This document shows positions 1 to 8,521 of a stretch of 64,000 bases of DNA, piece after piece. Position 1 is the first letter of the stretch. Each line of letters opens with the position of its first letter. Source of the DNA: Alteromonas sp. BMJM2 (lineage in GTDB: Bacteria; Pseudomonadota; Gammaproteobacteria; Enterobacterales; Alteromonadaceae); NCBI RefSeq assembly GCF_027257845.1, contig NZ_JAPVOT010000002.1:62001-126000 (forward strand). The letters are read 5' to 3'. Made by a program: the position numbers and the translations under genes. The notes under the pieces are model-generated. The model searched no databases and was not told where the DNA came from. It saw nothing but the letters and a program-made list of their open reading frames with translations.

Positions 1-633
1 GCGCTTTTAGCGTTGATGAGCTCCTGTATTATTTATATTAACGTGGTGCTACGTCGCTGGTGGTTAAAAGAGCCTATTCGCAAAGAGGTCGTGATTGGGG
101 CGACGTTTGGACTAAGCGGTATTGTGTGTTTGTTCGTACCCGAGTTCTCGAAAGTTTCCATGGACGCAGCGCTGGCTCTAGGATTAAGCATTGCCTTTGT
201 CAGCTTTTTTTGCGCTTCAGTGGGCAACGTCATTTCTGAGCGGATTTTAACTTCTGGCACTCCGGTTATTCAGATGAATTTTTATGCCATGTCTTACGCT
301 ATGATTTTGCTATTTATAACGTCGTTATTGTTGCCGGGTAAGCTCATTATTCCCACCAGTACAGAGTTTTATTTATCTCTGCTTTATCTAGCTTTGTTTG
401 GCTCTGTTTTTGCCTTTGGTGCTTATATGAAATTACTTCAACAAATGGGGGCAGATAAAGCGGCTTACGTGGTATTGGTATATCCCATGGTTGCGCTGGT
501 AATTTCAACCTTCTTTGAGGGGTATCAATGGACCGCGCTCTCTTTCGTCGGTGTTGCTGTGGTACTAGTGGGCAACGCAATAGCCATGGGAAAAATACCG
601 CGCTTTATGCGTCGCCCTTTTTTATCTCACTAA
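1..633 (+). CDS. EamA/DMT-family transporter, C-terminal part (5' end outside window)
   Basis: The reading frame is open from base 1, so the true start lies upstream and about 210 residues are visible. They form a chain of hydrophobic helices typical of the second half of a 10-helix drug/metabolite transporter. The last helices show the EamA pattern of an Ala/Gly-rich helix, a 'VYPMVALVISTFFEG' segment and a final Gly/Val helix before a basic tail. Members export or import amino acids, metabolites or drugs in the inner membrane. The substrate cannot be predicted. The gene stands alone here; the next gene is on the opposite strand. Confidence 0.85.
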   Translation, partial: ALLALMSSCIIYINVVLRRWWLKEPIRKEVVIGATFGLSGIVCLFVPEFSKVSMDAALALGLSIAFVSFFCASVGNVISERILTSGTPVIQMNFYAMSYAMILLFITSLLLPGKLIIPTSTEFYLSLLYLALFGSVFAFGAYMKLLQQMGADKAAYVVLVYPMVALVISTFFEGYQWTALSFVGVAVVLVGNAIAMGKIPRFMRRPFLSH

Positions 634-687
634 ACCAAAGTTAACAAACTAAGGCCTACTAAAATAAGTTTTCACTAAGTAAACGGC

Positions 688-960
688 TTAGAGCGCATTT
701 ATTTTCTTGTTTAGTTCATAAGCTGGCTCAGTCACTATAGCTTCTAGTGTTTCTATGCGCGCCATAAGCGCTTCTATTTGAGTGTCTTTTTCTTGTAATC
801 GCTGCTGATGTAATGCTGCTTTGCTCGCTATAAACGGGTTACTGCACTTTCCGTTCATCCAGTCGTTCAAGCGCCACTGTAATTTCGCGTCTAAATAACT
901 CGCTAATAGCGCAATAGAGGTGATACTTCCAAGTAACAATACAAGGCTTAATGTAGACAT
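688..960 (-). CDS. PspB-like small membrane protein
   Basis: This 90-residue protein has one N-terminal transmembrane helix (about residues 3-22), a basic stretch and a C-terminal coiled coil of the form RIETLEAIV. That layout resembles phage-shock protein B and related small envelope-stress proteins. The start at 960 is chosen because GGAGAG lies 5 to 6 bases upstream of the ATG; an upstream ATG at 1011 would add 17 polar residues without a comparable ribosome site. No pspA or pspC is next to it, so a true Psp function is unproven. It diverges from the ECF sigma factor gene at 1193, and control by that sigma factor is possible but not shown. Confidence 0.6.
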   Translation of the reverse strand: MSTLSLVLLLGSITSIALLASYLDAKLQWRLNDWMNGKCSNPFIASKAALHQQRLQEKDTQIEALMARIETLEAIVTEPAYELNKKINAL

Positions 961-1192
961 AGAACTCTCCTTCACTAGTGTTGGCTCAAGGCATTCGTTG
1001 TTACTAGTCATGGCTTTTCAGAATAAATTACAAAAAAGATTTAAAAACGTGTAATAAAAATAAATGGGTGCAGACTGTAACTGGGTGTGTTGAGCTTTTT
1101 GCTGCATTTTTGTAGTGGTCAACTCGCTATCGTAATGATTAGGGTACTTACGTACCTGCTAAACATAAAAACTTTTAGAAAGGGCAACTTGC

Positions 1193-1699
1193 TTGGGCCA
1201 AGGATTTGAAGACGTTTTTACACAATACGGTGCATTGTTAAGCCGTGTTGCAAATAGCTACGAAGCTAACGACGCTATGCAGCAAGAGCTTTTGCAAGAG
1301 ATTGCTATTGCTGTGTGGCAGGGGCTGTCTCGGTTCAAGGGCGATAGTAGTGTAAAAACCTATATTCTGAAAATTGCCCACAATCGCGCGGTAACCCACG
1401 TAGCAAGCCAAGTAAAACGTGTTGATACTCACCGATATGAAAGTGATACGTTGGGCTCTGATGGTTACCAAAGTCCACAATATTCTCCAGAAGTCGTTTC
1501 TAGCCAGCAGCAATCGCTAGCACGTTTGTTGCAAGTCGTTCGTGCACTTCCCCTGCAGCCAAGACAAGTGCTTACCCTGTCGTTAGAAGGATTGAGCTAT
1601 GACGAAATTGCCGAGGTATGCGGTATATCGAAAAATCATGTGGGTGTTATTTTGAAACGGGCTAAGCAAAAAGTGCTGCAGGAGGAACCCAATGCATAA
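1193..1699 (+). CDS. ECF-type RNA polymerase sigma factor
   Basis: The 168-residue protein has the two-domain ECF layout. A sigma region 2 (about residues 20-75) includes 'LQEIAIAVWQGLSRF' and 'VKTYILKIAHNRA'. A region 4 helix-turn-helix (about residues 115-160) includes 'LPLQPRQVLTLSLEGLSYDEIA'. Such factors direct RNA polymerase to a small regulon, often for envelope stress. The predicted start is a TTG preceded by AAAGGG; no in-frame ATG fits the conserved N-terminus. It overlaps the following membrane-protein gene by 8 bases, so the two are co-translated, which is the usual place for an anti-sigma factor. Confidence 0.85.
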   Translation: MGQGFEDVFTQYGALLSRVANSYEANDAMQQELLQEIAIAVWQGLSRFKGDSSVKTYILKIAHNRAVTHVASQVKRVDTHRYESDTLGSDGYQSPQYSPEVVSSQQQSLARLLQVVRALPLQPRQVLTLSLEGLSYDEIAEVCGISKNHVGVILKRAKQKVLQEEPNA

Positions 1700-2312
1700 T
1701 GATGATAATAAAAATCGAGTAAAAGCTAATCGAATAAAAGCTAGTGACACTGATTTGACTTTGCTATGGCAGAATCAGCCAGTTAACGATATCGACCTAT
1801 CTGAAGTAAAAAAAAGCTTTAACAGCGAGAGAGTAAAACAGCGTATTTATATGGTTATAGACTCTTTAGCGCTTCTGCCTACTCTCTATTTTTTATCTAT
1901 TTACTGGGGAGAGCTATCTTTTACCGCAAAAGGGTTATGTATTTTTATGGTGGCAACGGCCATTCCGTTTTTAATTTATCAGTTGTGGCTCCGACGAGTG
2001 GCGGCTTTTGCCAAAGACTCACAAACTCTCGATCATTTACATCAATACACGCGCCAGATAAAAAATAATATACGCATTGCGTTCATCACCAAGCACTCTG
2101 CGTGGCCCGCGCTTTTTGTGCTGCCTGCGTTTGCATTAGAGCGATACTTTTTTGGAGAATTAAGCCCCGACAAATGGGAAAAAATCGCCTTCAGTTTTCC
2201 CATCGCAGCACTCATTCTTATTGTATGGGGTATCTGGGCGCATAAGCGTCAACTGCGCTTTGAAAAACAACTCAAAGCGCTAGAAGAGATGGCAGAGCAG
2301 CGTACAGTTTAG
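1692..2312 (+). CDS. Four-helix membrane protein, candidate anti-sigma partner
   Basis: I do not recognise a named family. The 206-residue protein has a polar N-terminal cytoplasmic segment of about 50 residues, then four hydrophobic helices (about residues 52-74, 78-97, 135-155 and 163-182) and a basic, Glu-rich C-terminal tail. A strong AGGAGG precedes the ATG, and the start lies inside the sigma factor gene. The overlap with an ECF sigma gene suggests an anti-sigma or sensor role. No zinc-binding anti-sigma motif (HxxxCxxC) is visible, so this is inferred from position only. Confidence 0.6.
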   Translation: MHNDDNKNRVKANRIKASDTDLTLLWQNQPVNDIDLSEVKKSFNSERVKQRIYMVIDSLALLPTLYFLSIYWGELSFTAKGLCIFMVATAIPFLIYQLWLRRVAAFAKDSQTLDHLHQYTRQIKNNIRIAFITKHSAWPALFVLPAFALERYFFGELSPDKWEKIAFSFPIAALILIVWGIWAHKRQLRFEKQLKALEEMAEQRTV

Positions 2313-2328
2313 GGGCGCTCTTGTTTAC

Positions 2329-5300
2329 CTAGTCGTTATTTTCCTTATCGCTTTGTTCGTCATCGCTCTCAGAGCGCCTGCGGTTTTCGCCTAAGAAAAA
2401 CTCATAGTAGAGGTCGAGAGCAAATTCAGACTGATCCTCTAGCGTGGTTTGAATCGCTTCTAAATAGAGATTGGGTAGAAGCTGGTATTTTAACGCAAGA
2501 TCTGGGGGAAGCTGTCTGCGTCGAAGCGTACTGTTTACGTCGTTATTTCCAAGACCAACATCGACATTATATTCAACCGATAGCCTATCGTTTATCTGCC
2601 CTGTGAGAGAAAGCTTATCTTCATTGGTGCTCAAGCTAAAGTCATCTATGCCAAGGGCACTTCCCACCTGTCCGGTCAGCGATTCTGTATTAGATAGCCC
2701 GAAGCCGAGCAGTAGGGCCGCATAGTTTGGATCTGATGAACCTGAATTAGGCCCTGAACCGGTAAGTAAATAAGATAAAACGCCCTGCTGATCCATTGCC
2801 GGCTGTGAAAATAGATTAATGCTTGGCGAGTCTGCAGACCCATCTATTCTTATGCCCGCAATCACATCATCATCGGTTTTCGCTGGGTTTCGAATAGCTT
2901 CTACTAACAATGAAGGCTGGCTTATCGGGCCATTAAATTGTATTTCGCCAGTTTTTATTATCAAGTTTTGACCGTAGGCGTTATATCGACCATTTAAAAT
3001 CTGCAGATCTCCGTATCCCACAAGGGCTGGCTGAGTATTTATGCGTATTCCACCATAAAGACTTGCCGTTAGGCCAAAAGCTTCAATTTTTACTTCTTCT
3101 TTTTTGGCTTGGTCGATATGCACCATAACATTAGCATGCACAATATCCAGCGGATCTTCACTGCGAGGCTCTCCGCGCAAATGCACGTCTTTTGACGGTG
3201 ATACGGCACTATTCGGTAACGATGCAACTTCGATTCTGGCCCATGGGATATTTATATCACCAGTAACATCAATCTTTTCTTTTGTCGCAGCGATATCGAT
3301 ATTTGGCGATACTTTAAGCCGCGTATTGGGCTGTCTAATTTCAAAAGAATCTCCCTGCAACGTAAAATTAGCACTCGGGGTAGACGACCAGTTTACATCG
3401 CCTTTGAGTGAGCCTTTGCCACCGCCCAATATAAACGAGCCGTCAAGATTAGCTTGTTGACCATCAAGCACAATTGACTGATTCCAATTAGACAATGATA
3501 CGGGGGTGTCTTGTATGTCAATTGCCCCATTTTCAATAGTGAGTTCGCCATTTAAAGCGGGGTCATCAATGTAGCCGCCCAAGGTGATTTTGCCGTTCAG
3601 TAAACCCGTCAGCGTGCGAATTGCCGGTGACAGTGGTTTAAGCGGCGACACATCTAGCCCTTCCATTACAAGCGTGCCGTCAAGTGGCTTTTTATCATCT
3701 AAGGGCCGAGTATTAAGCGTAAGCGTTGCATCCCCAATATCTTCACTTGAAATTAACGAGGTCGACGTTAATTTTCCTTGCTTAATGTTGCCTGATGTCT
3801 CCATCGAGTTTATGGTCAACTCAATGGGCCTAGATTCTCCCAGTTGCCACTTGGCAGGACTTAGCGAGGCTGTAAAGGTTGCGTCAATGGGGTCTGCCGC
3901 AGAGTAGCTGCCCTGTGATTTCACTGTTAGTGCTGCTTCTGAGGCTTTTGAAACAGTTAGAGGTGCGAGCTCGTGAGCCCACAAGCCAACGGGTAACGAC
4001 GAGGCGGTTATATCCCAACTGGCCTTATTTTCTTGATAGTTAACATTTTCAATGCACAGTTCCCCTTCTCCCCTTGAAGACCAACAGTGACTACTTACCT
4101 TTGCCGTGATGGAGGAAGTTTCAGTTGGCGTACCAATATCGAGGTTTAACGGGGATGTTAATAGCCAACGCATATTTGCAATTTCTAGCTTCGAATCAGA
4201 TATGGTGCCTTTCCAATGCTGCGCTTTCCATGCGCCAGACATCGCCAGGTTTACCGCATTGTCAGGCAGCCTCAATGCGATGTCTGCATTATGATTTTCA
4301 TAAGTGCCTGAGACAGACACGTCGCCATTTAACGGTCCTTGCTGTGCCGCCTGAGCGCTCAAACTCGGCGAAACGCTAATATCTGATAGGTTAATATTGC
4401 TGGTTGTTGATGGATTCTGCCAAGGGCCACTCGCTTTAATCGCACCTTTTACTGAGCCCGACACATCGCTGTACAACATGCTAACCTCTGCGATATCCAC
4501 ATCAATATCGGCGTTTATGTAGCGTTTATTGAGCACTTGAGCCACTGCTTTTATGCGGTTTTGATCTTGCTCAACATTGAGGTTTGCCACTAATAAATCG
4601 CTAGGGCCGGCGTATACCGCTTCGCCTACTACTCGTATAGGTGAGCCACGCAGTGCGCCGGTAATATCCATATCGCGTAAACTTACATGCAAACCTCCGG
4701 CCTCGGAATATTGCAGTATACTGTCGATATTGCCTTGCAGCTTCGCTGGGGCAAACTCACTAAATTGCTGAGCCGACACATTTTTCAGCGTTGTTTTGCC
4801 TTGCCATGCAATGGTGTCGTTAAGGTATAAGGTACCCGTATTCTTAATACTGCCCTCTAAAGCCGATATATCAGCCTCATTCACGTAAATATTGTTCTTT
4901 TTAAGTACTACATCTAACGCAACTGGAACGTCACCCATATCAGGTACATTCGCCGAGCCTGTGCCTTTAAGTCTGTAGTCGCCCATGGTGCCGCTAATGG
5001 TTAGCTGGCCCGCATCTAAGCTTGCGTTTTCAACGGTAGGAATAGGCTGAGCCTGCCAATTAGCGTCGAAATTTATTGGCAGCGACTCAGATAGAAAGTT
5101 TGCAGACAAGGTGGTGTTGGCAGTAATCATTCCAGTGGCTGCAATCGTCACATCAATATCATCCAGCGCCCCTGAAGCATTAAGAGTAATGTTTTGTCGC
5201 TGTCCATCTATTGTTGCAAAGCCATCTAACTCAATATCAAGGGGATAATTATCTTTAAGGTTAGCTTCTATAAACCCCGCTACCTGACCTTGCTCATGCT

Positions 5301-6168
5301 TAACAATCACCCTCTCTACGCGAATTGCAGAGCGTTGAAATGACATATCGTCTACTGATAACAGAGACAATCGCTGAGTGCCTCCATTTTGAGAAGAGCT
5401 GTCACCTTGAGAAGTGCTATCACCTTGAGTGAAGCTAATATTCTCTATATTAAGCGCGCTAAATTTAATGGGAATGGGAGTGCCTATTACCGGCAATGAT
5501 GGCACATCGTAATTAAGCGAGTATGAAGTGGGTAGCGATGAACCGGATTTTGTATCTGGGCCAGAGCCTTGGCCTGATTGCTTGCTTGGCGGTGTAGCTG
5601 CGCTGTTTGTACTCTTACTGCTATTTGCGTCTGTGCTATTGAGTGTAATGGCTAAACCACTTGCCTCTAAATTTTCAAAATCAATACGATTGGACCCAGA
5701 GAAATCCTCTAGTAGTAAAGATTCAATTGCGATATATGCATTGAGTAAGGCCACCGTCACATTCTTCAACGTAAGCTGCGCCACATCAACTGGAAGAGGG
5801 AGGGCAACGGTATCGCTCTCTTCACTCGCTGTATCGTTTTCTAATGCAGCGGATACTTGTTCAACCGTGGCGTTTTCCACCTCAAGGTTGTTTACACAAA
5901 CGCGAGGCTCAAAGACGCAGCGCCACGTTATATCTGCATAGACTCGACCTACGTCAACCTGCCACTGTGGATTGATGTACGTCAATTTCTGTATTGTTAA
6001 GGGCCCAGCAAATCCACCTTCAATGTTCTCAATATGTAGATTATCAACAAAGGTATTGGCCAGTATCTTTACCGTAGGGCCGCCAAGAGGACTGATGAGC
6101 AAAGCATATACTGCAACAACAAAGAATACTGGTGATAGCAATAGAGCGGAAATAGTACGCTTTTTCAT
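2329..6168 (-). CDS. tamB: Translocation and assembly module inner-membrane component TamB
   Basis: At 1279 residues this matches the size of E. coli TamB (1259). It has a single N-terminal signal anchor (about residues 7-28), then a very long stretch of repeating beta-strand segments typical of AsmA-like lipid-bridge proteins. A conserved C-terminal DUF490/TamB domain runs from about residue 940 to the end. TamB spans the periplasm and, with TamA, helps outer-membrane protein insertion and phospholipid transport. A low-complexity Ser/Gln/Gly stretch lies near residues 185-215. The start overlaps the tamA stop by 4 bases, showing a tamA-tamB operon. Confidence 0.95.
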   Translation of the reverse strand: MKKRTISALLLSPVFFVVAVYALLISPLGGPTVKILANTFVDNLHIENIEGGFAGPLTIQKLTYINPQWQVDVGRVYADITWRCVFEPRVCVNNLEVENATVEQVSAALENDTASEESDTVALPLPVDVAQLTLKNVTVALLNAYIAIESLLLEDFSGSNRIDFENLEASGLAITLNSTDANSSKSTNSAATPPSKQSGQGSGPDTKSGSSLPTSYSLNYDVPSLPVIGTPIPIKFSALNIENISFTQGDSTSQGDSSSQNGGTQRLSLLSVDDMSFQRSAIRVERVIVKHEQGQVAGFIEANLKDNYPLDIELDGFATIDGQRQNITLNASGALDDIDVTIAATGMITANTTLSANFLSESLPINFDANWQAQPIPTVENASLDAGQLTISGTMGDYRLKGTGSANVPDMGDVPVALDVVLKKNNIYVNEADISALEGSIKNTGTLYLNDTIAWQGKTTLKNVSAQQFSEFAPAKLQGNIDSILQYSEAGGLHVSLRDMDITGALRGSPIRVVGEAVYAGPSDLLVANLNVEQDQNRIKAVAQVLNKRYINADIDVDIAEVSMLYSDVSGSVKGAIKASGPWQNPSTTSNINLSDISVSPSLSAQAAQQGPLNGDVSVSGTYENHNADIALRLPDNAVNLAMSGAWKAQHWKGTISDSKLEIANMRWLLTSPLNLDIGTPTETSSITAKVSSHCWSSRGEGELCIENVNYQENKASWDITASSLPVGLWAHELAPLTVSKASEAALTVKSQGSYSAADPIDATFTASLSPAKWQLGESRPIELTINSMETSGNIKQGKLTSTSLISSEDIGDATLTLNTRPLDDKKPLDGTLVMEGLDVSPLKPLSPAIRTLTGLLNGKITLGGYIDDPALNGELTIENGAIDIQDTPVSLSNWNQSIVLDGQQANLDGSFILGGGKGSLKGDVNWSSTPSANFTLQGDSFEIRQPNTRLKVSPNIDIAATKEKIDVTGDINIPWARIEVASLPNSAVSPSKDVHLRGEPRSEDPLDIVHANVMVHIDQAKKEEVKIEAFGLTASLYGGIRINTQPALVGYGDLQILNGRYNAYGQNLIIKTGEIQFNGPISQPSLLVEAIRNPAKTDDDVIAGIRIDGSADSPSINLFSQPAMDQQGVLSYLLTGSGPNSGSSDPNYAALLLGFGLSNTESLTGQVGSALGIDDFSLSTNEDKLSLTGQINDRLSVEYNVDVGLGNNDVNSTLRRRQLPPDLALKYQLLPNLYLEAIQTTLEDQSEFALDLYYEFFLGENRRRSESDDEQSDKENND

Positions 6169-7958
6169 ATTTCAGGCCCTATCAATAAATGAAAATTCCA
6201 TTTGGTATCGTCTGGAGCAAAGCCTCGCGCAATATAAATTCTCACAGGGCCTATAGGAGAAAGCCAATGTAGCCCTGGACCTACACTATAGGTTAGCTCG
6301 GCATCAGTGGTATTTGACGCGGTTCCTGCATCAACGAATGCTGCCACTCGCCAATTATCGGCAAAACGATAGGCATATTCCACGCTACTTGTTAGTAGGT
6401 ACTTACCACCAATAGATTCTATGTCGAAATCACCTTTACGTGGGTTAAAGAGTTCAGCCTTTGGTGAAATGTCTCTAAAGTCGAAACCTCTAATGCTTTG
6501 ATCGCCGCCGGCATAAAACCGCAGCGAGGTAGGAACGTCGGAAAAACTGCTTGCCTTGATGGCGCCTAACTCACCGCGAATGGTCAATCGGTGTACATCG
6601 TTAAAAGTGGTAATAAACATCCCCTCAACAACTGCCTTGGCAAAGTCGATATCTGACCCCGCATCTTCTCGGCCTACTTGACCAAGAACTTGAAAATACA
6701 GTCCGTTGTTAAAGTCTAACTCTCCATCTTTATTACGGTAGGTAATGGAGTATCCTGGCAGAACTAGCGAGGTGGTATTGGTATCCAACGCACCTTGGTC
6801 GAAGGTTTCACGCAAGTAGGTAATAGAGCCGTCTTGTTGCCAAGGAGAATTGTCTTCTTGCCAATAGCGATGTGCAGACAGCGATAGCGTTTCACTCTCA
6901 AAGGAGGTATTGCTGTATTCAATAAATTGATAACCCGTTTCAAAACTAATGTAGTCGCGAGTGATGTTTTTCATAGGGATGCGGTAGTCAGCAGAAACAG
7001 ATTGTTCTGGCTGGGACACAAAAATATCCGCGTTTATTGAATGACCACGACTATTCACCCAAGGTCGTTCCCAGCCCAGGCTTATACGAGGTCCGGTGTC
7101 TGTTGCGGCACCAAGCGCAACATTAAACGAGTCTGAGGGGCGATGCAGCAGCGATACTTCAATGGGAACTTGCAGTCCTTCGGCATCGCTCACTACCGGG
7201 CGCGCGATAACACGGCTAAAATAGCCAGCCTGATTTAAACTGCGATTAAAATCGTTTAGTACAGAAGAAGAGTATGGGTCGCCTGGTTTAAACGGTCTGA
7301 GGCGAGAAATAATCGCTTCTGCCTTGTCGTCACCAATAATTTTTAGTTCACCAAAATGATACTGAGGGCCACTTTGCGCTATCAATAGTATGTTGGCCTG
7401 CTTCTCTTCTCTCACTAAGTCTAAGCGCGTTGCTTGCCAATAGAAATCAAAGTAACCATGAGAAAGCGCGTAATTGAACATTGAAGATTTAAAGCTTTCG
7501 TAAATCGGTTGGTTTAATACGTCGCCCTGTTTTAACTTGAAGGCGTTGAAGCGTTTGCGAAATTCGTCGTCAATTCGACCCGCTCCAATGATTTCACGTG
7601 TCACTTTATTTACAGTTAACGGTGCGTTCAGAGTCACAGATACCTTTACCGTATTCTCATCATTCACCGTTATGGTGGTTTCGCTATTGTAATAACCGAA
7701 AGGTTGGACAGCTGTTGCTACCGCTTCAGACACTTCGTCTTGCCAATAAGGGTCGCTCAGTAAGGACTTTTCAACATCCAAATTGTTCAGATGGATGCGA
7801 ATGTTGTCTTTAAGCTTACTACTTTCGACTCCGGATATTGAATAGGAGATGTCGCTTTCGGCGCTCACTGAAAAAGGTGAGATAACCAAAATCAGAGCTA
7901 AAAATGGGACAGCCACAAAAAATCTACGCAATATAGCCTGGCTGCGGCGCAAATTCAT
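6165..7958 (-). CDS. tamA: Outer-membrane assembly factor TamA (BamA/Omp85 family)
   Basis: The protein has an N-terminal signal peptide, about three POTRA domains and a C-terminal 16-stranded beta-barrel. The Omp85 signature 'SIRGFDF', belonging to the loop that folds back into the barrel, lies 114 residues from the C-terminus. TamA partners TamB in inserting outer-membrane proteins such as autotransporters. I chose the ATG at 7958 because it puts a basic n-region and hydrophobic core ('FFVAVPFLALILVI') at the N-terminus. An ATG at 8027 adds 23 residues and has an AAGGA about 12 bases upstream, so it remains possible. The gene overlaps tamB by 4 bases. Confidence 0.93.
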   Translation of the reverse strand: MNLRRSQAILRRFFVAVPFLALILVISPFSVSAESDISYSISGVESSKLKDNIRIHLNNLDVEKSLLSDPYWQDEVSEAVATAVQPFGYYNSETTITVNDENTVKVSVTLNAPLTVNKVTREIIGAGRIDDEFRKRFNAFKLKQGDVLNQPIYESFKSSMFNYALSHGYFDFYWQATRLDLVREEKQANILLIAQSGPQYHFGELKIIGDDKAEAIISRLRPFKPGDPYSSSVLNDFNRSLNQAGYFSRVIARPVVSDAEGLQVPIEVSLLHRPSDSFNVALGAATDTGPRISLGWERPWVNSRGHSINADIFVSQPEQSVSADYRIPMKNITRDYISFETGYQFIEYSNTSFESETLSLSAHRYWQEDNSPWQQDGSITYLRETFDQGALDTNTTSLVLPGYSITYRNKDGELDFNNGLYFQVLGQVGREDAGSDIDFAKAVVEGMFITTFNDVHRLTIRGELGAIKASSFSDVPTSLRFYAGGDQSIRGFDFRDISPKAELFNPRKGDFDIESIGGKYLLTSSVEYAYRFADNWRVAAFVDAGTASNTTDAELTYSVGPGLHWLSPIGPVRIYIARGFAPDDTKWNFHLLIGPEI

Positions 7959-8393
7959 GCGGCACCACGTTGTACATGTGTGTGTAAGAAGCAGTAGAAG
8001 TTTGTTTTCTACGGGAGTTGAGAGCATGTAAATGCAGGATCCTTAAAGCATTGATTCGATGTATGGGCGCACTAACCACAAAGTATTGGCGCCAACAACT
8101 AGTCACAAATACTCGCCGCAATATTATAACCCTTGGCGCTCGTGATTTCCTTGTGTTTCTGTTGCTGTACCGGAGTCTATTGCCGTACCAGTAATCAGCA
8201 TACCACATTCACACTTTCACACTGAAAAGCGCGATGAGAGAGAAAAATTCTGCGTTAACTACCCTGAAGTAGTGAGCAGTGCATTTATTTTTTCTTATTT
8301 CGCTATTTAATACGAGCAAGGCAAGCAAATAGAACGAATCAGGCTACGTTTTCTATTTAGTTACGCTCTTACTATTTACTTCATTAACCGACT

Positions 8394-8440
8394 AAGCCGC
8401 CAGTAATTGCGATAGGCGCTATCAATGCTGGCGGCTTTTT
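8394..8440 (+). terminator. Orphan intrinsic terminator or attenuator hairpin 1
   Basis: A perfect 10-base stem (AAGCCGCCAG at 8394-8403, CTGGCGGCTT at 8428-8437) encloses a smaller GATAG/CTATC stem and is followed by a T run. It has the form of a Rho-independent terminator on the plus strand. The only gene upstream, tamA, points the other way, so the transcript it ends is unknown. Confidence 0.65.
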
Positions 8441-8454
8441 AATCAGCTTTACGG

Positions 8455-8460
8455 TATAAT
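8455..8460 (+). promoter_or_regulatory. Possible -10 box for the efflux gene
   Basis: A perfect TATAAT lies 61 bases before the ATG of the Bcr/CflA gene. A good -35 box at 16 to 18 bases upstream is not obvious, so support is limited. If used, transcription would begin near 8467, at the foot of the second hairpin. Confidence 0.35.
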
Positions 8461-8466
8461 CGCTCC

Positions 8467-8490
8467 AAGCGCGCATCGGTGCGCTTTTTT
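8467..8490 (+). terminator. Orphan intrinsic terminator-like hairpin 2
   Basis: Stem AAGCGCGC (8467-8474) pairs with GTGCGCTT (8479-8486) around the loop ATCG, with one G-U pair, followed by six T residues. It lies 32 bases before the start codon of the efflux gene. It could end a short upstream transcript or act as an attenuator or 5' stabiliser in the leader. Confidence 0.55.
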
Positions 8491-8521
8491 CACTCCCCAC
8501 TACTTTCATATAAGAGAAATT

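Larger units (their letters stand above)
7959..8521. other. Intergenic region between divergent tamA and the MFS gene
   Basis: This stretch of about 560 bases holds the outward promoters of tamA (minus strand) and of the efflux gene (plus strand). It contains two intrinsic-terminator-like hairpins on the plus strand (8394-8440 and 8467-8490) that follow no recognisable plus-strand gene. A TATAAT sequence lies at 8455-8460. No open frame here looks coding; the longest overlaps tamA on the minus strand. Confidence 0.5.

Noticed and set aside
5528..5941. 137-codon plus-strand frame inside tamB
   Set aside because: Antisense shadow of tamB; its Ser-rich product mirrors the low-complexity linker on the coding strand.
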